A stretch of DNA of 64,000 nt from Halopelagius fulvigenes (GCF_042662625.1 NZ_JBHSXH010000015.1:1240001-1304000), one strand, 5' to 3'. Positions 52,966-62,647 are shown, numbered from the stretch's first letter. A program made the numbers and translations. The notes: generated by a model from the letters alone, not told the origin.

Positions 52966-53331
52966 TTACTTGCAGGACCGGTGAGCGATTTCGTTGTCCT
53001 CGTTGGGGCCTCGCGGTTCTCCCGCCGCGATGGGTTCGCCGCAGACCGCACAGCGGAGTTTCGAGTCCCCGTCGCCCGTACCGAGGCCGACGGTCTCCGC
53101 CAACTCCTCCGTGTCGATGTCCGTATCGACGCCGACGGTCTCCGTCAACTCCTCCAACTCGTCGGGTTCGGCTGTCATGGTGTAGCCGAGTGCGAGTGCG
53201 CCGCCGCCGGCCAGCAGTCCGCTCAGCCGTCGGCCCTTTCTGAGGGAACTGATAGCCACGGCCGCGAGGCCAGCGGCGAGGAGTACTCGAACGAGCGGTT
53301 CTCGGTCCTCGATAGTTTCGCGGAGGTCCAT
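52966..53331 (-). CDS. Small membrane protein with zinc-binding C-terminus
   Basis: 121 aa. Two hydrophobic segments (about 14-30 and 36-52) are followed by an acidic region with an internal repeat (ELTETVGVDTDIDTEELAETVG) and a C-terminal CAVC ... HRSC motif that could bind Zn2+. No family is recognised. The repeat is visible in DNA as two near-copies of about 25 bp around 53085-53160. Confidence 0.72.
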   Translation of the reverse strand: MDLRETIEDREPLVRVLLAAGLAAVAISSLRKGRRLSGLLAGGGALALGYTMTAEPDELEELTETVGVDTDIDTEELAETVGLGTGDGDSKLRCAVCGEPIAAGEPRGPNEDNEIAHRSCK

Positions 53332-53448
53332 AGAGGCGAATCGGGCTGCGAGCCCTTGTAAGTCACCGCCGACCGGACCCGTTCCGACTCCGGGGAGATG
53401 CCGGCCGAAAATCGCCGTTCTGCGGGTAGAAGGAGCGCGTACCGCCGG

Positions 53449-53724
53449 TCAGTGCTTCTCGAAGTCTTCGAGGTCGCCCTGCGGTTTGCCCTCTTCGACT
53501 TCGACGTCGGTCACGTCGGCCTTGACGGGTCCCCGTTTGCACCACTCGATCATCGTCTCGACGTCCTCCTCGCTCCCCTCGAAGAGGGCTTCGACCCGTC
53601 CGTCGTCGAGGTTCCGAACCCACCCCTTGACGTCGTGTGCGCGGGCGGTCTCGTGGACGTTGTCGCGGAAGTGAACCTCCTGAACGTCGCCGGAGATAAA
53701 GACGTGAGCGCGGGCTTCAGTCAT
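53449..53724 (-). CDS. acyP: Acylphosphatase with altered P-loop
   Basis: 91 aa from the ATG at 53724, normal for the family. The two catalytic residues are present: Arg20 in ISGDVQEVHFRDN and Asn38 in GWVRNLDDGRVEALFEG. However, the consensus GxVQGVxFR reads GDVQEVHFR, with Glu16 replacing the highly conserved Gly of the phosphate-binding loop. Acylphosphatases hydrolyse acyl phosphates such as 1,3-bisphosphoglycerate. The change may weaken activity or adapt the loop to high salt; I do not know if it is common in haloarchaea. Confidence 0.87.
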   Translation of the reverse strand: MTEARAHVFISGDVQEVHFRDNVHETARAHDVKGWVRNLDDGRVEALFEGSEEDVETMIEWCKRGPVKADVTDVEVEEGKPQGDLEDFEKH

Positions 53725-53856
53725 CGCGTTCACGTCCGGGTTCGACGCTGAAAACGGCTGGGTAGGGAGTCTCTGAAAGTCCGATACGAGCCAACGTCGG
53801 GTGCGGACGACGGACCGAAGGCGGAGCGTCGCCGAGTCGCCGCCACGTCAGTCGGC

Positions 53857-54702
53857 CTACCGCGAGGAGTCGTCGTCGGCGGATTCGTCCGGCGAGATGG
53901 CGTTCTGTAGCCGGTCGATGTCGGTTATCTTATCTAAGTCGCCCATCGTGAGTTCGGTCGTCTCGTCGGCGTTCTCGCCCGCCGCGACGCCGCTCGTGAG
54001 GATGCTCCGGACGCCCTCCTCGATGGTCATATCGACGTCGTGGACGTTCTCTCTGGGGACGTGGGTGAGAAAGCCGCCGGTGACGGGGTTCGGGGCGAGG
54101 GGCACGAACACCGTCACCATGTCGTCGTGGCCCGTCGCCGCGGACACCGTCTCCGGGGAGCGACTCGTCTCGAAGCCGATGACGTAGACGTCGTCGCCCA
54201 GCAGTTCGACGAGTTTTATCTCCTGGAAGTTCTCGGCCTCCTGGTCGAGCATCACGTCGCCCATCCGGCGGAAGCTCTTGTAGACGGTGCCGACGCCCGG
54301 AATCGACGTTATCGCGAGGTCCACGAGGTCGATGATCCGCTCGCCGTGGCGGTTCTGGCCGACGGACCCGACGACGACGACGACGCCGAGTAGCACGAAA
54401 ACCGCGATCAGTTCGGAGAAGAAGTTTATCACCGTCGAGTAGACGTTCAACTCGACGAGGAACAGGACGAAGCCCGCGCTCTCGACTAACTCGATGACGC
54501 CCAACCACCGCAGGAGGTCGACCACCGGGCGGAGAGCGGACCTGATGAACTCTAAGGCGACATTCAGGATGTACAGCGTGACTACGAAAGGGATGATGAT
54601 ACCGACGCCGGTCATCAGCACGTCGAGCGTGCCTTCGTAGATGGATTCGCCGGCTTCCTTCGCCGTCGGAGGGGAGCGGTCAGACGAGTCTGAACCAGAC
54701 AT
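53857..54702 (-). CDS. DUF502 membrane protein
   Basis: 281 aa from the ATG at 54702 (a GTG at 54720 is possible). Two transmembrane regions (about residues 25-55 and 70-115) are followed by the DUF502 domain: IPGVGTVYKSFRRMGDVML, VYVIGFETSR, VTVFVPLAPNPVTGGFLTHV, and EEGVRSILTSGV. DUF502 proteins occur in bacteria, archaea and plants (LCV-like), with unknown function. The C-terminal 50 residues are acidic and probably disordered. Confidence 0.87.
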   Translation of the reverse strand: MSGSDSSDRSPPTAKEAGESIYEGTLDVLMTGVGIIIPFVVTLYILNVALEFIRSALRPVVDLLRWLGVIELVESAGFVLFLVELNVYSTVINFFSELIAVFVLLGVVVVVGSVGQNRHGERIIDLVDLAITSIPGVGTVYKSFRRMGDVMLDQEAENFQEIKLVELLGDDVYVIGFETSRSPETVSAATGHDDMVTVFVPLAPNPVTGGFLTHVPRENVHDVDMTIEEGVRSILTSGVAAGENADETTELTMGDLDKITDIDRLQNAISPDESADDDSSR

Positions 54703-54802
54703 TCGGACGTTCGTGGACACTCCCCGATCACATCAACCTGTCCGTTCCCTCCGGCCGCGGCCGGTACGACGGCGTTCGGGTCCGGGGGCGGACGGTGGGT
54801 CC

Positions 54803-56815
54803 CTACGACTGTTCGCGCCGTTTCCCGGGCCGTTCGTCCTCGCCGGGGTTGTATATCCATATCATGTTGTTCTCGTGACCGGCGTTGCTGCTGTCCTCGC
54901 CGATGATCACGCGCCCGTCGTCCATCACGACGATGTTGTCGGGGTTGGCGATGGTCGTCGTCGGGTCGAACCCGTGCTTGTCGAAGACGGATTTGAGCTT
55001 CTCCAGACCGACGCCGACGAACCCCTCCTCGCTCTCGTTGGTTGGGTTGAACGAGCAGTCCCGACAGACGGTGCTCGCGGAGTCCGGTCGCGCGTCGTAG
55101 GGGCACCCGCCACAGATATTGGCGTTCGGGCCGCCGGCGACGACGGGAACCAGATCGAGAACGTCGTAGTCGTGGTCCGCGGAGCGTCCCTCGACGGTTT
55201 CGCCCTCCTCGCGGAGCTGCAGGCGGTAGACGACGCCCCAGTCGTCGCCGTTTATCTGGAGGTCGTCGTCGGGGTCGGTGTTGCCCTCGCCGGCCTTCTC
55301 GTTCGGGAGGAACGTCTTGGTCGTCTCCGACATGGCGACGTAGGCGAAGTCACCGGGTTCGGCGCCGCGGCGGACGTTGATGCCCTCCATCTTCCGGAAC
55401 TCGTCCGTCGCGCCGACCGCGCCCGCGGCGCGGGTCGATTCGAGGAACGCGACCCGGTCGTCGTCGGCGTTACCCGCGGCCCACTCCCTCACCTCGGCGT
55501 CCGAGATGTAACTCGTCTCGCCCTCCGTGTAGTCGGCCTGCGTGATACCGTCGTACTCAGCTATCCACGACTCTATCTCCTCGTTCGTGGCGTGGCCGAG
55601 TTCTATCCACTCGATGCCGAAGCTCACGTCGGCGGGGTCGCCGCCGACGGGACCCTTCTGGGAGGCTTTCGCCGCGTAGAGCGTCCCCGAGGAGAGGTCC
55701 TCCGCTTCGTCGGCGACGAACTTGAAGAACCCCTCGCCGGTGCCGTCGGAGGTGGTGTACGCCGTCTTCCCGTCGGGCATGACGACGGCGTTCTCGTGCG
55801 TCGCCCGCCCGAGGGTGAAGTGCTTCACGGGGGTCGGCGTCTCGGCGGTCGGGTCCCGTATCTCGACGATGTAGCCGTAGCGGAACGGGTTGGGGTACTC
55901 CTCGTCGTAGACGCCGTCGTCGTTCGGTTCGTGGCCGAGGTGGCGCGCCACGTTGACCGCCTCGTCGGACACGTCGGAGTCGGGGTTGTTCCACTGGTCC
56001 GTCGAGGGTACCTCGTAGTTCTCCTCCGAGGTGAGGGGCGTCCCCCACGGCGACACGGTGCCGAAGCAGTTGTTGTACGTCCCGCCGACGTCGCGGAACT
56101 CCAGATTCTCCGCGTCGTGAACCCGCCACGGGCCGTCGCCGCGCGAGGAGATGTGCATCCGACTGACCATGCCGGGGCGCGTCTCCCAGTTCGTGAACAG
56201 GTAGCCCTCGTGGCGGCCGTCCTTCGAGTCGCCGCCCTCGACCGGAACGTAGCCGTTGTAGTCCGCCTTCGAGGTGATGTACTCCTCGGCGTCGGCGAGT
56301 TCGCCGTCGGGGGTCAGCGGAACGCCGAGTTCCTCGCCGTCGCCGAGGTCGGCGCCGCCCTCCATGAGCGGTTGGTAGCCGCCGTAGGCGGTCTGGATTA
56401 TCGAGTCGTAGGACTCGGGGACGCCGTCGCCGAGTTCGTCGTCGTAGTCGAAGTCGTCGCTCGCGGGGATCTGCACGGAGGGGAAGTCCTCGGGCAGGTC
56501 GTGGAAGTTGAAGCCCGAAAGCGCCCCGACGAGGGCCGCCTCTGACCCGTCTTTCAGGTCCCGGTCGGGGTGTTGGACGTTGAAGAAGAAGCGACCCGAC
56601 TCGGTGACGAAGATGCCGGTGACCTCCGAATCGACGATGGAGGTGGCGAACCGGTTGAGCGTCGGCCCGCCCTCCTCGTGGTGGCCGTCCTCGTGACCCC
56701 TCTCTCCCTTGCCTGCACCGCGCCCGTTGCCGCCCCGAGCGGTACTGCTGTACGTTACGCCCGAGGTGACGAGCGCGAGAATCGCCTCCCGCCGCGTGAA
56801 GTCCAGTTGAGACAT
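54803..56815 (-). CDS. PhoX-family phosphatase (DUF839), Tat-exported
   Basis: 670 aa. FTRREAILALVTSG is a twin-arginine signal. The body is the large beta-propeller of PhoX/DUF839, for example GYLFTNWETRPGMVSRMHIS, CFGTVSPWGTPLTSEENYE, GRATHENAVVMPDGKTAYTT and NPDNIVVMDDGRVIIGEDSS near the end, which resemble the Ca2+- and Fe3+-binding segments. An additional Cys cluster (CGGC and CRDC, 18 residues apart) is near residues 585-610. PhoX hydrolyses phosphomonoesters outside the cell and is usually induced by phosphate limitation. TATA-like GGATTATG lies at about 56847-56854, with an AT-rich element just above it. Confidence 0.88.
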   Translation of the reverse strand: MSQLDFTRREAILALVTSGVTYSSTARGGNGRGAGKGERGHEDGHHEEGGPTLNRFATSIVDSEVTGIFVTESGRFFFNVQHPDRDLKDGSEAALVGALSGFNFHDLPEDFPSVQIPASDDFDYDDELGDGVPESYDSIIQTAYGGYQPLMEGGADLGDGEELGVPLTPDGELADAEEYITSKADYNGYVPVEGGDSKDGRHEGYLFTNWETRPGMVSRMHISSRGDGPWRVHDAENLEFRDVGGTYNNCFGTVSPWGTPLTSEENYEVPSTDQWNNPDSDVSDEAVNVARHLGHEPNDDGVYDEEYPNPFRYGYIVEIRDPTAETPTPVKHFTLGRATHENAVVMPDGKTAYTTSDGTGEGFFKFVADEAEDLSSGTLYAAKASQKGPVGGDPADVSFGIEWIELGHATNEEIESWIAEYDGITQADYTEGETSYISDAEVREWAAGNADDDRVAFLESTRAAGAVGATDEFRKMEGINVRRGAEPGDFAYVAMSETTKTFLPNEKAGEGNTDPDDDLQINGDDWGVVYRLQLREEGETVEGRSADHDYDVLDLVPVVAGGPNANICGGCPYDARPDSASTVCRDCSFNPTNESEEGFVGVGLEKLKSVFDKHGFDPTTTIANPDNIVVMDDGRVIIGEDSSNAGHENNMIWIYNPGEDERPGKRREQS

Positions 56816-56982
56816 CGACGGGACGACGTACCCCGAACGCGGTCATAATCCTATATATTTGATAGATAGATGTCGGCGGAGACGGACGTACCGTACGGAA
56901 CGGTACGAAGGAGACAATAGCCGTACGTATCGGTTCTCGCGCTGAGAACGTCGCCTTCGGAGGACGTTCCCCTCGTGGGGGT

Positions 56983-57441
56983 CTACTCGTCGGCGCGCCG
57001 GTCCGCGAAGCGTCGCTTTCGGACCCATAACGCCGCGAGACAGCAGAGCCACAGCACCGCCGTCGCCGGGCGGGAGTGGCCGCCCACCGGAACGCCGACG
57101 TGCGCCGTCGAGAGCGGATAGAAAAGCGGGACGCCCATCGGCGTCGTGCTGTCGATGAGGAGGTGCGAGGCGTACCCGACGCCGACGCCGCCCGCCGCGG
57201 CGCGACTCCGAGTCGCCGCGACTGCGACGGCCGCGCCGACGACGAGGGCGGTGTGCGTGAGTCCCCGGTGCGTCAGCGGAAACTCCCACGCCAGGGGTAA
57301 CAGCAGGTCGATGTCGGCGACGACGCCGCCGATGACGCCCGCGCGCGGCGCGTCGAACGCGAGCGTGCCGAGAGTGTACCCGACGAGTGCGTGCGTGGCG
57401 ATAGCCGCCGCGAGATACCCCAGATGCGAGAGCGTGACCAC
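56983..57441 (-). CDS. YdjM/DUF457 membrane-bound metal-dependent hydrolase family
   Basis: 152 aa from a GTG at 57441. Hydrophobic, with conserved His/Asp motifs: ATHALVGYTLG, VVADIDLLLPL, LTHRGLTHTALV and GYASHLLIDSTTPMGVPLFYP. These define the YdjM/YbcI family, proposed metal-dependent membrane hydrolases of unknown substrate. The GTG start is backed by CGTTTTAGG at about 57466-57474, 27 nt upstream (leaderless). It is divergent from the glycosidase gene. Confidence 0.87.
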   Translation of the reverse strand: MVTLSHLGYLAAAIATHALVGYTLGTLAFDAPRAGVIGGVVADIDLLLPLAWEFPLTHRGLTHTALVVGAAVAVAATRSRAAAGGVGVGYASHLLIDSTTPMGVPLFYPLSTAHVGVPVGGHSRPATAVLWLCCLAALWVRKRRFADRRADE

Positions 57442-57598
57442 GACCCGCGGATTCGGGCGTGCGCGCCTAAAACGCCCCGATAGGGCGGCGCGAGATGGGA
57501 CACGAGACGAACGAGGGGACGAGGGCGGCGACGCCCGGCCTCGTGGCGGCCGGAGCCTTTTCGCGCCCTCCCCCACATCGGTGGATACCCTCGCTACC

Positions 57599-59572
57599 AT
57601 GGAGAACGGATTTCCCGACGTTCGAGAAGAGGGAGCGCTCCGCGTCCCCGTGACGGACGCCGACCGGGTCGAAGTACGGTTCGCGCCGGTGCTCTCGCGC
57701 GACCGGTTCGACCCGAACGACTGGCGGCGCGAGACGCTGGACCCCGTTCCGGACGCCACGGACTGGTACGAGGTCGATGTGAACGGCCTCGACCTCCCGG
57801 ACGGCAGATACGAGTACGAGTACGTCGTCCACCGGGGGGACGACGACCCCGTCGTCGCGGCCGACCCGTTCGCGGAGGAGATTACCCGCTTCCGCGGCCA
57901 CCGCGGGACGTTCCGGATCAGACACGGAGAGCGGTACCGGCCGTCGTTCTCGTGGGAGGACGAACTCCCCGAGGGGGGCCTCCCGGAGAACAACGAGTTG
58001 GTCATCTACGAACTACCGCTTCGCTGGGCCGCGCCCGCCTCGCCGATGAACGAGAAGCGGAACGTCCCCGACGGCGACTTCGAACACCTCCTGACGGAAC
58101 ACCTCGACGAACTCGCGGAGTTGGGCGTCAACGCCATCGAACTGCTGCCGATTCAGGACGCCGCGGTCACCCTCGATTGGGGGTACGGAACGCGCTTTTT
58201 CTTCGCGCCGGACCTCGACTTCGGCGACCCGATAGACGCGAAATTCCTCGTCAAGGAGTGCCACAAGCGCGGGATTCGCGTGCTGATGGACGTGGTGATG
58301 AACCACGCCAGAGAGTGTCCGTTGGAGGTCCTCGCGGGCGATACGTTCTTCCTCGACCCCGAGGAGAAATCGGACCGTCCGGACTGGGGCGGGCGTCGCT
58401 TCGACTACGAGGTGTTCGTGGACGGCTATCACCCCGCCCGAGAGTTCCTCCACCGGATGGCCGAGTTCTGGATTCGGGAGTACCACGTGGACGGGTTCCG
58501 CATAGACGAGTTCAAGGGGATGGACAACTGGGAGTTCGTCCAGGAGTTCCGCGACCGGACGCGGGCGGCGCACCGCGAGGCGTTCCCGGATCGGCCGTTC
58601 CTCGTCGTCGCCGAGGATTCGTGGGGGCGCACCCGAATCGTCCGCGACGTGGAGGGGAACCCGGAGGACCGAACGGTCGTAGACGGCATGTGGAACTTCG
58701 ACTTCCGGGACGAGTCCCGGCGGTTGCTGCGGGACGAAATCGACACCGAACTGGGCGAACCGTCCCGGAGCGACCGGATCCGGGCGCTGATTTCGGGCGA
58801 CCGGACGTGGGACGACACGGATCGAAAGTTCGAGGAGGGGTTCACCGACCTCTCGCAGGCGGTCAACTACGTCACCTCCCACGACATGGGCCAACGGGGC
58901 GAACAGCGGTTGATGAACTACGTCTTCGGCGAACTCGTCCGCGAACGAGGGCTGGGAGACGGGTCGGTGGAGAACGTGAAGTACCTGCTCGACAATCTCG
59001 TCACCGCCGCACCGGGGGTGCGGATAGACGCCCACGAGGAGGCGGTGGACCGGGTTCGGGGCTCCTTCGCCCTGCTTCTGACCTCGGTTGGTATCCCGAT
59101 GTTCCTCACGGGCGAGGAGTTCGGCGACGTCCACGATCTGGACTACACGGACTGGCAACTGAAGATGGAGGACCCGGTGGACTGGAGTCGGCGCGACTAC
59201 CCCGGGCACGACGCCCTCCCGGAGGGCGTCGGGGACCTGATAGACCTGCGCACCTCGACGGCGGCGCTACAGCGGAACGAAGTGGAGTTCTTCTACGAGC
59301 ACCCGACGTTAGACGACGAGGACGGAGTGCGCGCGTTCGCCTACTGCCGGACCGGCGGCCGGGAGTTGGGGAGCGAGGATCAGGTCGTCGTCGTCGCCAA
59401 CCTCGGTCCCGAGGGGTTCGAGGCGTTCGATATCCCGTGGCCGTGGACGGACACCGACCGAATCGAGGAACGCGGCGACCCGATTCGGGGGACGCCGCCC
59501 GAGTTCGTCCCCGAGGAGGAGGGGGCGACGCTCTCTCTGTCTCCGTTCCAAGTGCGGGTGTTCACGACCTGA
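57599..59572 (+). CDS. Alpha-amylase family (GH13) glycosidase
   Basis: 657 aa from the ATG at 57599. An N-terminal CBM48-like beta domain (about 1-110) precedes a TIM barrel with the four GH13 motifs: DVVMNH; DGFRIDEFKG with the nucleophile Asp303; VVAEDSW with the acid-base Glu339; and VTSHDMGQ with His428 and Asp429. The architecture resembles glycogen branching enzyme or maltooligosyltrehalose trehalohydrolase more than secreted amylase; there is no signal peptide, so it is cytosolic. The exact reaction (branching, debranching or hydrolysis) is not settled. No glycogen synthase is adjacent. Confidence 0.9.
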   Translation: MENGFPDVREEGALRVPVTDADRVEVRFAPVLSRDRFDPNDWRRETLDPVPDATDWYEVDVNGLDLPDGRYEYEYVVHRGDDDPVVAADPFAEEITRFRGHRGTFRIRHGERYRPSFSWEDELPEGGLPENNELVIYELPLRWAAPASPMNEKRNVPDGDFEHLLTEHLDELAELGVNAIELLPIQDAAVTLDWGYGTRFFFAPDLDFGDPIDAKFLVKECHKRGIRVLMDVVMNHARECPLEVLAGDTFFLDPEEKSDRPDWGGRRFDYEVFVDGYHPAREFLHRMAEFWIREYHVDGFRIDEFKGMDNWEFVQEFRDRTRAAHREAFPDRPFLVVAEDSWGRTRIVRDVEGNPEDRTVVDGMWNFDFRDESRRLLRDEIDTELGEPSRSDRIRALISGDRTWDDTDRKFEEGFTDLSQAVNYVTSHDMGQRGEQRLMNYVFGELVRERGLGDGSVENVKYLLDNLVTAAPGVRIDAHEEAVDRVRGSFALLLTSVGIPMFLTGEEFGDVHDLDYTDWQLKMEDPVDWSRRDYPGHDALPEGVGDLIDLRTSTAALQRNEVEFFYEHPTLDDEDGVRAFAYCRTGGRELGSEDQVVVVANLGPEGFEAFDIPWPWTDTDRIEERGDPIRGTPPEFVPEEEGATLSLSPFQVRVFTT

Positions 59573-59810
59573 GACGCCTCAGTCCTCGCGGACTCGGTCC
59601 GCGCTCCGTAAGTTGCTCGTACGGGCCGCGGTAGAGGTGCGCGCACTCGTTTCGGTCGCCGCCCTCGCGGAGGGGTGAAAGATGTTCAGTCGGGTTGGAC
59701 AATTTACGGATATTCATCAGTCGGTACTCGTATCCGCCGACGAACTTCCACCGAAACCGGATGAAAATCGAACGGTGGCCTGCACACGACGGCAGAATAC
59801 GGAAGTGAAT

Positions 59811-60101
59811 ATGAGCCAACATCCGAATGCAATGGCACTCTTCCAGCAAGGATCTCAGCAGGAGTCTCGTATCGAACAGAAAGGCGAGGAAATGGTCGAA
59901 GAGACGCCGATGTCGGCCGGAGACCCGGTCGCGACGCTCGCCGTCGGGTCGGTGCTGCTCTCGTGGTACCAGTTCTACGTGAAGGGCGACAAAGAGAGCG
60001 GCATCTTCGTGGGCCTGTGGGCCCCGACGCTGCTCGCGGCGGCGAGCTACGTCCAGCAGAAGGACATCGCGCGGAAGTTCAAGCAGGGCCTCTCCTTCTA
60101 A
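59811..60101 (+). CDS. Small membrane protein, unknown function
   Basis: 96 aa from the ATG at 59811. A polar N-terminus rich in Gln/Glu (MALFQQGSQQESRIEQKGEE) leads to two weakly hydrophobic segments (about 42-56 and 66-80) and a basic end. It looks like a conserved haloarchaeal small membrane protein without assigned function. GGAAGTG just before the ATG may act as Shine-Dalgarno. Confidence 0.65.
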   Translation: MSQHPNAMALFQQGSQQESRIEQKGEEMVEETPMSAGDPVATLAVGSVLLSWYQFYVKGDKESGIFVGLWAPTLLAAASYVQQKDIARKFKQGLSF

Positions 60102-60403
60102 GGCGACCCTTCCGCCGTCTACGCGACCGAACGCCGGGGTGACGTCGAACCCCGTGCGCGACGGACGGCGGATTCGAGGCGGCGTTCGTTCTCGCCCGAG
60201 ACTTGCGAGATACGTCGCCCTCCGCGCCCGAACTTCGGGCGACGCTCGCGTCACGCCGTCTCCGAAAGCGGCGTCTCCGGTCGGTATTCTCGGAAGTCGT
60301 CGGATCGGGATACTCCGCCGAAACGAGTGTTGTCGGGGGTGTACCGTCTGTTTTGCCACGCCGTTGAAGTGCGTCGAATCCGAATCACGAGTGGTGTATT
60401 ACG
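60102..60403. other. Intergenic region with a palindrome
   Basis: 302 bp. CGCCCGAACTTCGGGCG (60225-60241) is a perfect palindrome around a central C. No coding frame of haloarchaeal character is seen. Confidence 0.5.
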
Positions 60404-60745
60404 ATGGCCGACGATGACCAAAACCGAGCGCGAGAAGCGGACGCAGAGCGCGAGGCCGAAATCGACTCCGAGATGAAACGCGTCGATCAGGACCCCGACC
60501 AAGTCACGGAGGGAAGCGAGAGTCTGGGTACGCAGAACGCTGAAAGCGGCGCGCCGGAGGGCGAACGAGCGCCGATGGACGAAGAAGAAGAGGAAGAAGA
60601 AGAGGAAGAAGAGGAGGTTCCCCCGGACGAGGGAACGGACGACGAGAACCAGTACGGCGGCGAATCGGAGGGCGACATCGACGCCGTCGAGCAGACGGAG
60701 ATGGTGCAGGGCGACGAAGACGAGGACGAGGACGAGGACGGCTAA
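60404..60745 (+). CDS. Highly acidic low-complexity protein
   Basis: 113 aa; more than a third of residues are Asp or Glu, including a run of 13 Glu starting near residue 60 and an alternating Glu-Asp tail. It is predicted to be disordered. No domain is present. The Glu run is encoded mostly by GAA/GAG repeats, which can change length by slippage. Function unknown; a haloarchaeal solubility or nucleic-acid mimic role is speculation. Confidence 0.65.
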   Translation: MADDDQNRAREADAEREAEIDSEMKRVDQDPDQVTEGSESLGTQNAESGAPEGERAPMDEEEEEEEEEEEEVPPDEGTDDENQYGGESEGDIDAVEQTEMVQGDEDEDEDEDG

Positions 60746-60939
60746 CGCCGCGACGCGTCCGTACGCCGCGGCCGTCCTGCTTCGCTCACCCCGGGACATC
60801 CTTCGACGTAGCCCTCCGATCCGGCGTTTCTATCAGAAATAGCACCCTATCGAGACCATCATCATCGACCCACGTAGTAGCGCTGTACCTCCAGACTTTT
60901 AACGATGAACGAGAGAAGGGGAGCGAGGTAAGCGACCAT

Positions 60940-61383
60940 ATGTTTGATATCCAACCTACGTTGATGGGGTCGCTCTTGACCGCGAGCGCCTCGCTGTTCG
61001 GCGCGCTAGTGGGTGCGGTCGTGCCGCAGCAGATTAGCATGCGAAACAGGCGGAAGAACCTCCGGCTCGCCCTTCGGTCGGAGATAAACCAGATATTCCT
61101 CCACGAGCTCCACGTGGACGTTCTCGCGGAGTTCACCGAGGCGGGAAACCTGAGCCAGCTGCTTCCGACGACGGTGTATCACGCGAACGCGGGGCAGATC
61201 GGCCAGCTGTCGAGCGACGAAATCGAGGCGATAGTCACGGTGTACAGCAAGATAGACAGCATCACCCTATACTTCGAGCGAACGTCGCACGAAGAACTGT
61301 CGTGGGAGTACCTCGACCGGTTCTCCGCTGACTTCGCGGAGGCGCACTCGAAGGCGATAGCGGAGATAGACAAGCGGTTGTAA
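60940..61383 (+). CDS. Single-helix membrane protein with helical domain, unknown
   Basis: 147 aa. One N-terminal hydrophobic helix (about 8-30: LMGSLLTASASLFGALVGAV) is followed by a basic stop-transfer stretch and a helical cytosolic domain. GAGGT before the ATG (about 10 nt) may be a Shine-Dalgarno site, and CTTTTAACG at about 60895-60903 a TATA box. No family is recognised. Confidence 0.68.
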   Translation: MFDIQPTLMGSLLTASASLFGALVGAVVPQQISMRNRRKNLRLALRSEINQIFLHELHVDVLAEFTEAGNLSQLLPTTVYHANAGQIGQLSSDEIEAIVTVYSKIDSITLYFERTSHEELSWEYLDRFSADFAEAHSKAIAEIDKRL

Positions 61384-61564
61384 CCCGACCAGCGGTCGAG
61401 GTCCACCGACACCCGGAGGACGAGCCGTTTCAGTCGACTCCACGATGTCTCCGAGTTGTCCCTCGCGAGCGCGTCGCTCATCCGAGTGACCGCGCCTTCC
61501 GGCGGATCGTCGGTGCGTCGTACACCCCCTCTCGGTCAGCCAACGTCCTCGTCTCCGTGTCCGC

Positions 61565-61702
61565 TCACCGCTTCGAGAGGAGGTGAACCGCCCCGTCGGA
61601 GCGAATCCACGCGTTCTCGTCGTCGGCGTCGTACAACTCGACGCACCCATCGACTACTCGTTCTCGACACTCGGGCCACCCGTACGTTCTATCTCGCGCC
61701 AT
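61565..61702 (-). CDS. DUF7331-like microprotein, 45 aa
   Basis: From the ATG at 61702. The motif VELYDADDENAWIRSD (residues about 21-36) resembles haloarchaeal proteins of the DUF7331 type, as I recall. Two Cys (residues 12 and 20). CTTTATATCG at 61731-61740 is a strong TATA box upstream. Function unknown. Confidence 0.65.
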   Translation of the reverse strand: MARDRTYGWPECRERVVDGCVELYDADDENAWIRSDGAVHLLSKR

Positions 61703-61993
61703 GGACTGTTGGCGTCCGACGGTTCTACAACGATATAAAGATGCGCTCGGGGGCCGCCGAACCGCCTCCGCGACGCGCCGGCGGCGGACGCTGCGCGGAC
61801 GTGAGAACTGCCGTCTCCACAGAAAGAACCGACATCGGCGTCGGATACGTCGCCGATTCCGCCGAGGAGCGACTAAACAGTCACCTTTGACCACTATTTC
61901 GCGCCTATCGGAGACAATCGTCCAATCTAATCCGCCCGTGGTACCACGACACTCGCAATCCTTTTCCGTGCGGTGGGCATACGTTAATTTGCA

Positions 61994-62188
61994 ATGGCGA
62001 AAGGAAACGTTGACTTCTTCAACGACACAGGCGGCTACGGTTTCATCTCGACGGACGACTCGGACGACGACGTGTTCTTCCACATGGACGACGTCGGCGG
62101 CGACGACCTCGAAGAGGGGCAGGAGCTCGAATTCAGCATCGAGTCCTCCCCCAAGGGCCCCCGCGCGGCGAACGTCACCCGACTCTAA
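61994..62188 (+). CDS. cspA: Cold-shock domain protein (paralogue 1)
   Basis: 64 aa OB fold. RNP1 is represented by TGGYGFIST and RNP2 by DDVFFHM, the ssDNA/RNA-binding surface. It is acidic like the other haloarchaeal CspA proteins. It is an RNA chaperone candidate. This copy differs from the two downstream copies at 13 of 64 residues by eye (for example AKGN versus ATGK at the N-terminus, STDDSD versus ETEDAD). TATA-like TCCTTTTCC is about 27 nt upstream. First of three in a row. Confidence 0.93.
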   Translation: MAKGNVDFFNDTGGYGFISTDDSDDDVFFHMDDVGGDDLEEGQELEFSIESSPKGPRAANVTRL

Positions 62189-62452
62189 CTACCGGCTACT
62201 GACCGTCGGCGACGACGGTAACTAACCGATTCATCGCGTTTCCGACAGAGCGGACGCGGCCGCGCCCGAGTTACACCGGGAGGCGGGACGTCTCTGGATT
62301 TTCTGTACCCCGACCGACGAGCGACGGGTTCGTCCGACGGCGACGTTCGCTCAATGGAGAGTATCCTCTCTGACCGAACGTTCGCGCACGAAACAGGACG
62401 TTCACACGTCTCTCGGAAGGGTTAACCGTCGTCCGCCCCAGGTACGGTTGCA

Positions 62453-62647
62453 ATGGCAACTGGTAAGGTTGACTTCTTCAACGACACGGGCGGCTACGGT
62501 TTCATCGAGACTGAGGATGCGGACGACGACGTGTTCTTCCACATGGAAGACGTCGGCGGTCCGGACCTCGAAGAGGGCACGGAGATCGAGTTCGAGATCG
62601 AAGACGCCCCCAAGGGCCCCCGCGCGAAGAACGTCACCCGACTCTGA
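62453..62647 (+). CDS. cspA: Cold-shock domain protein (paralogue 2)
   Basis: 64 aa, same OB fold with TGGYGFIET and DDVFFHM. It is protein-identical to the copy at 62848-63042 and its DNA is the same over the first 188 bases; only the last two codons and stop differ (CGACTCTGA versus CGTCTGTAA). The flanks are unrelated, so the coding region itself was duplicated or converted. GGGTTAACC at 62418-62426 is the TATA region (leaderless start). Confidence 0.93.
   Translation: MATGKVDFFNDTGGYGFIETEDADDDVFFHMEDVGGPDLEEGTEIEFEIEDAPKGPRAKNVTRL

Noticed and set aside
61741..61890. 49-codon + strand frame behind a TATA-like sequence
   Set aside because: The TATA box at 61731-61740 is in the right place for the - strand DUF7331-like gene and too close for this ATG; composition is Arg/Pro-rich at the N-terminus.
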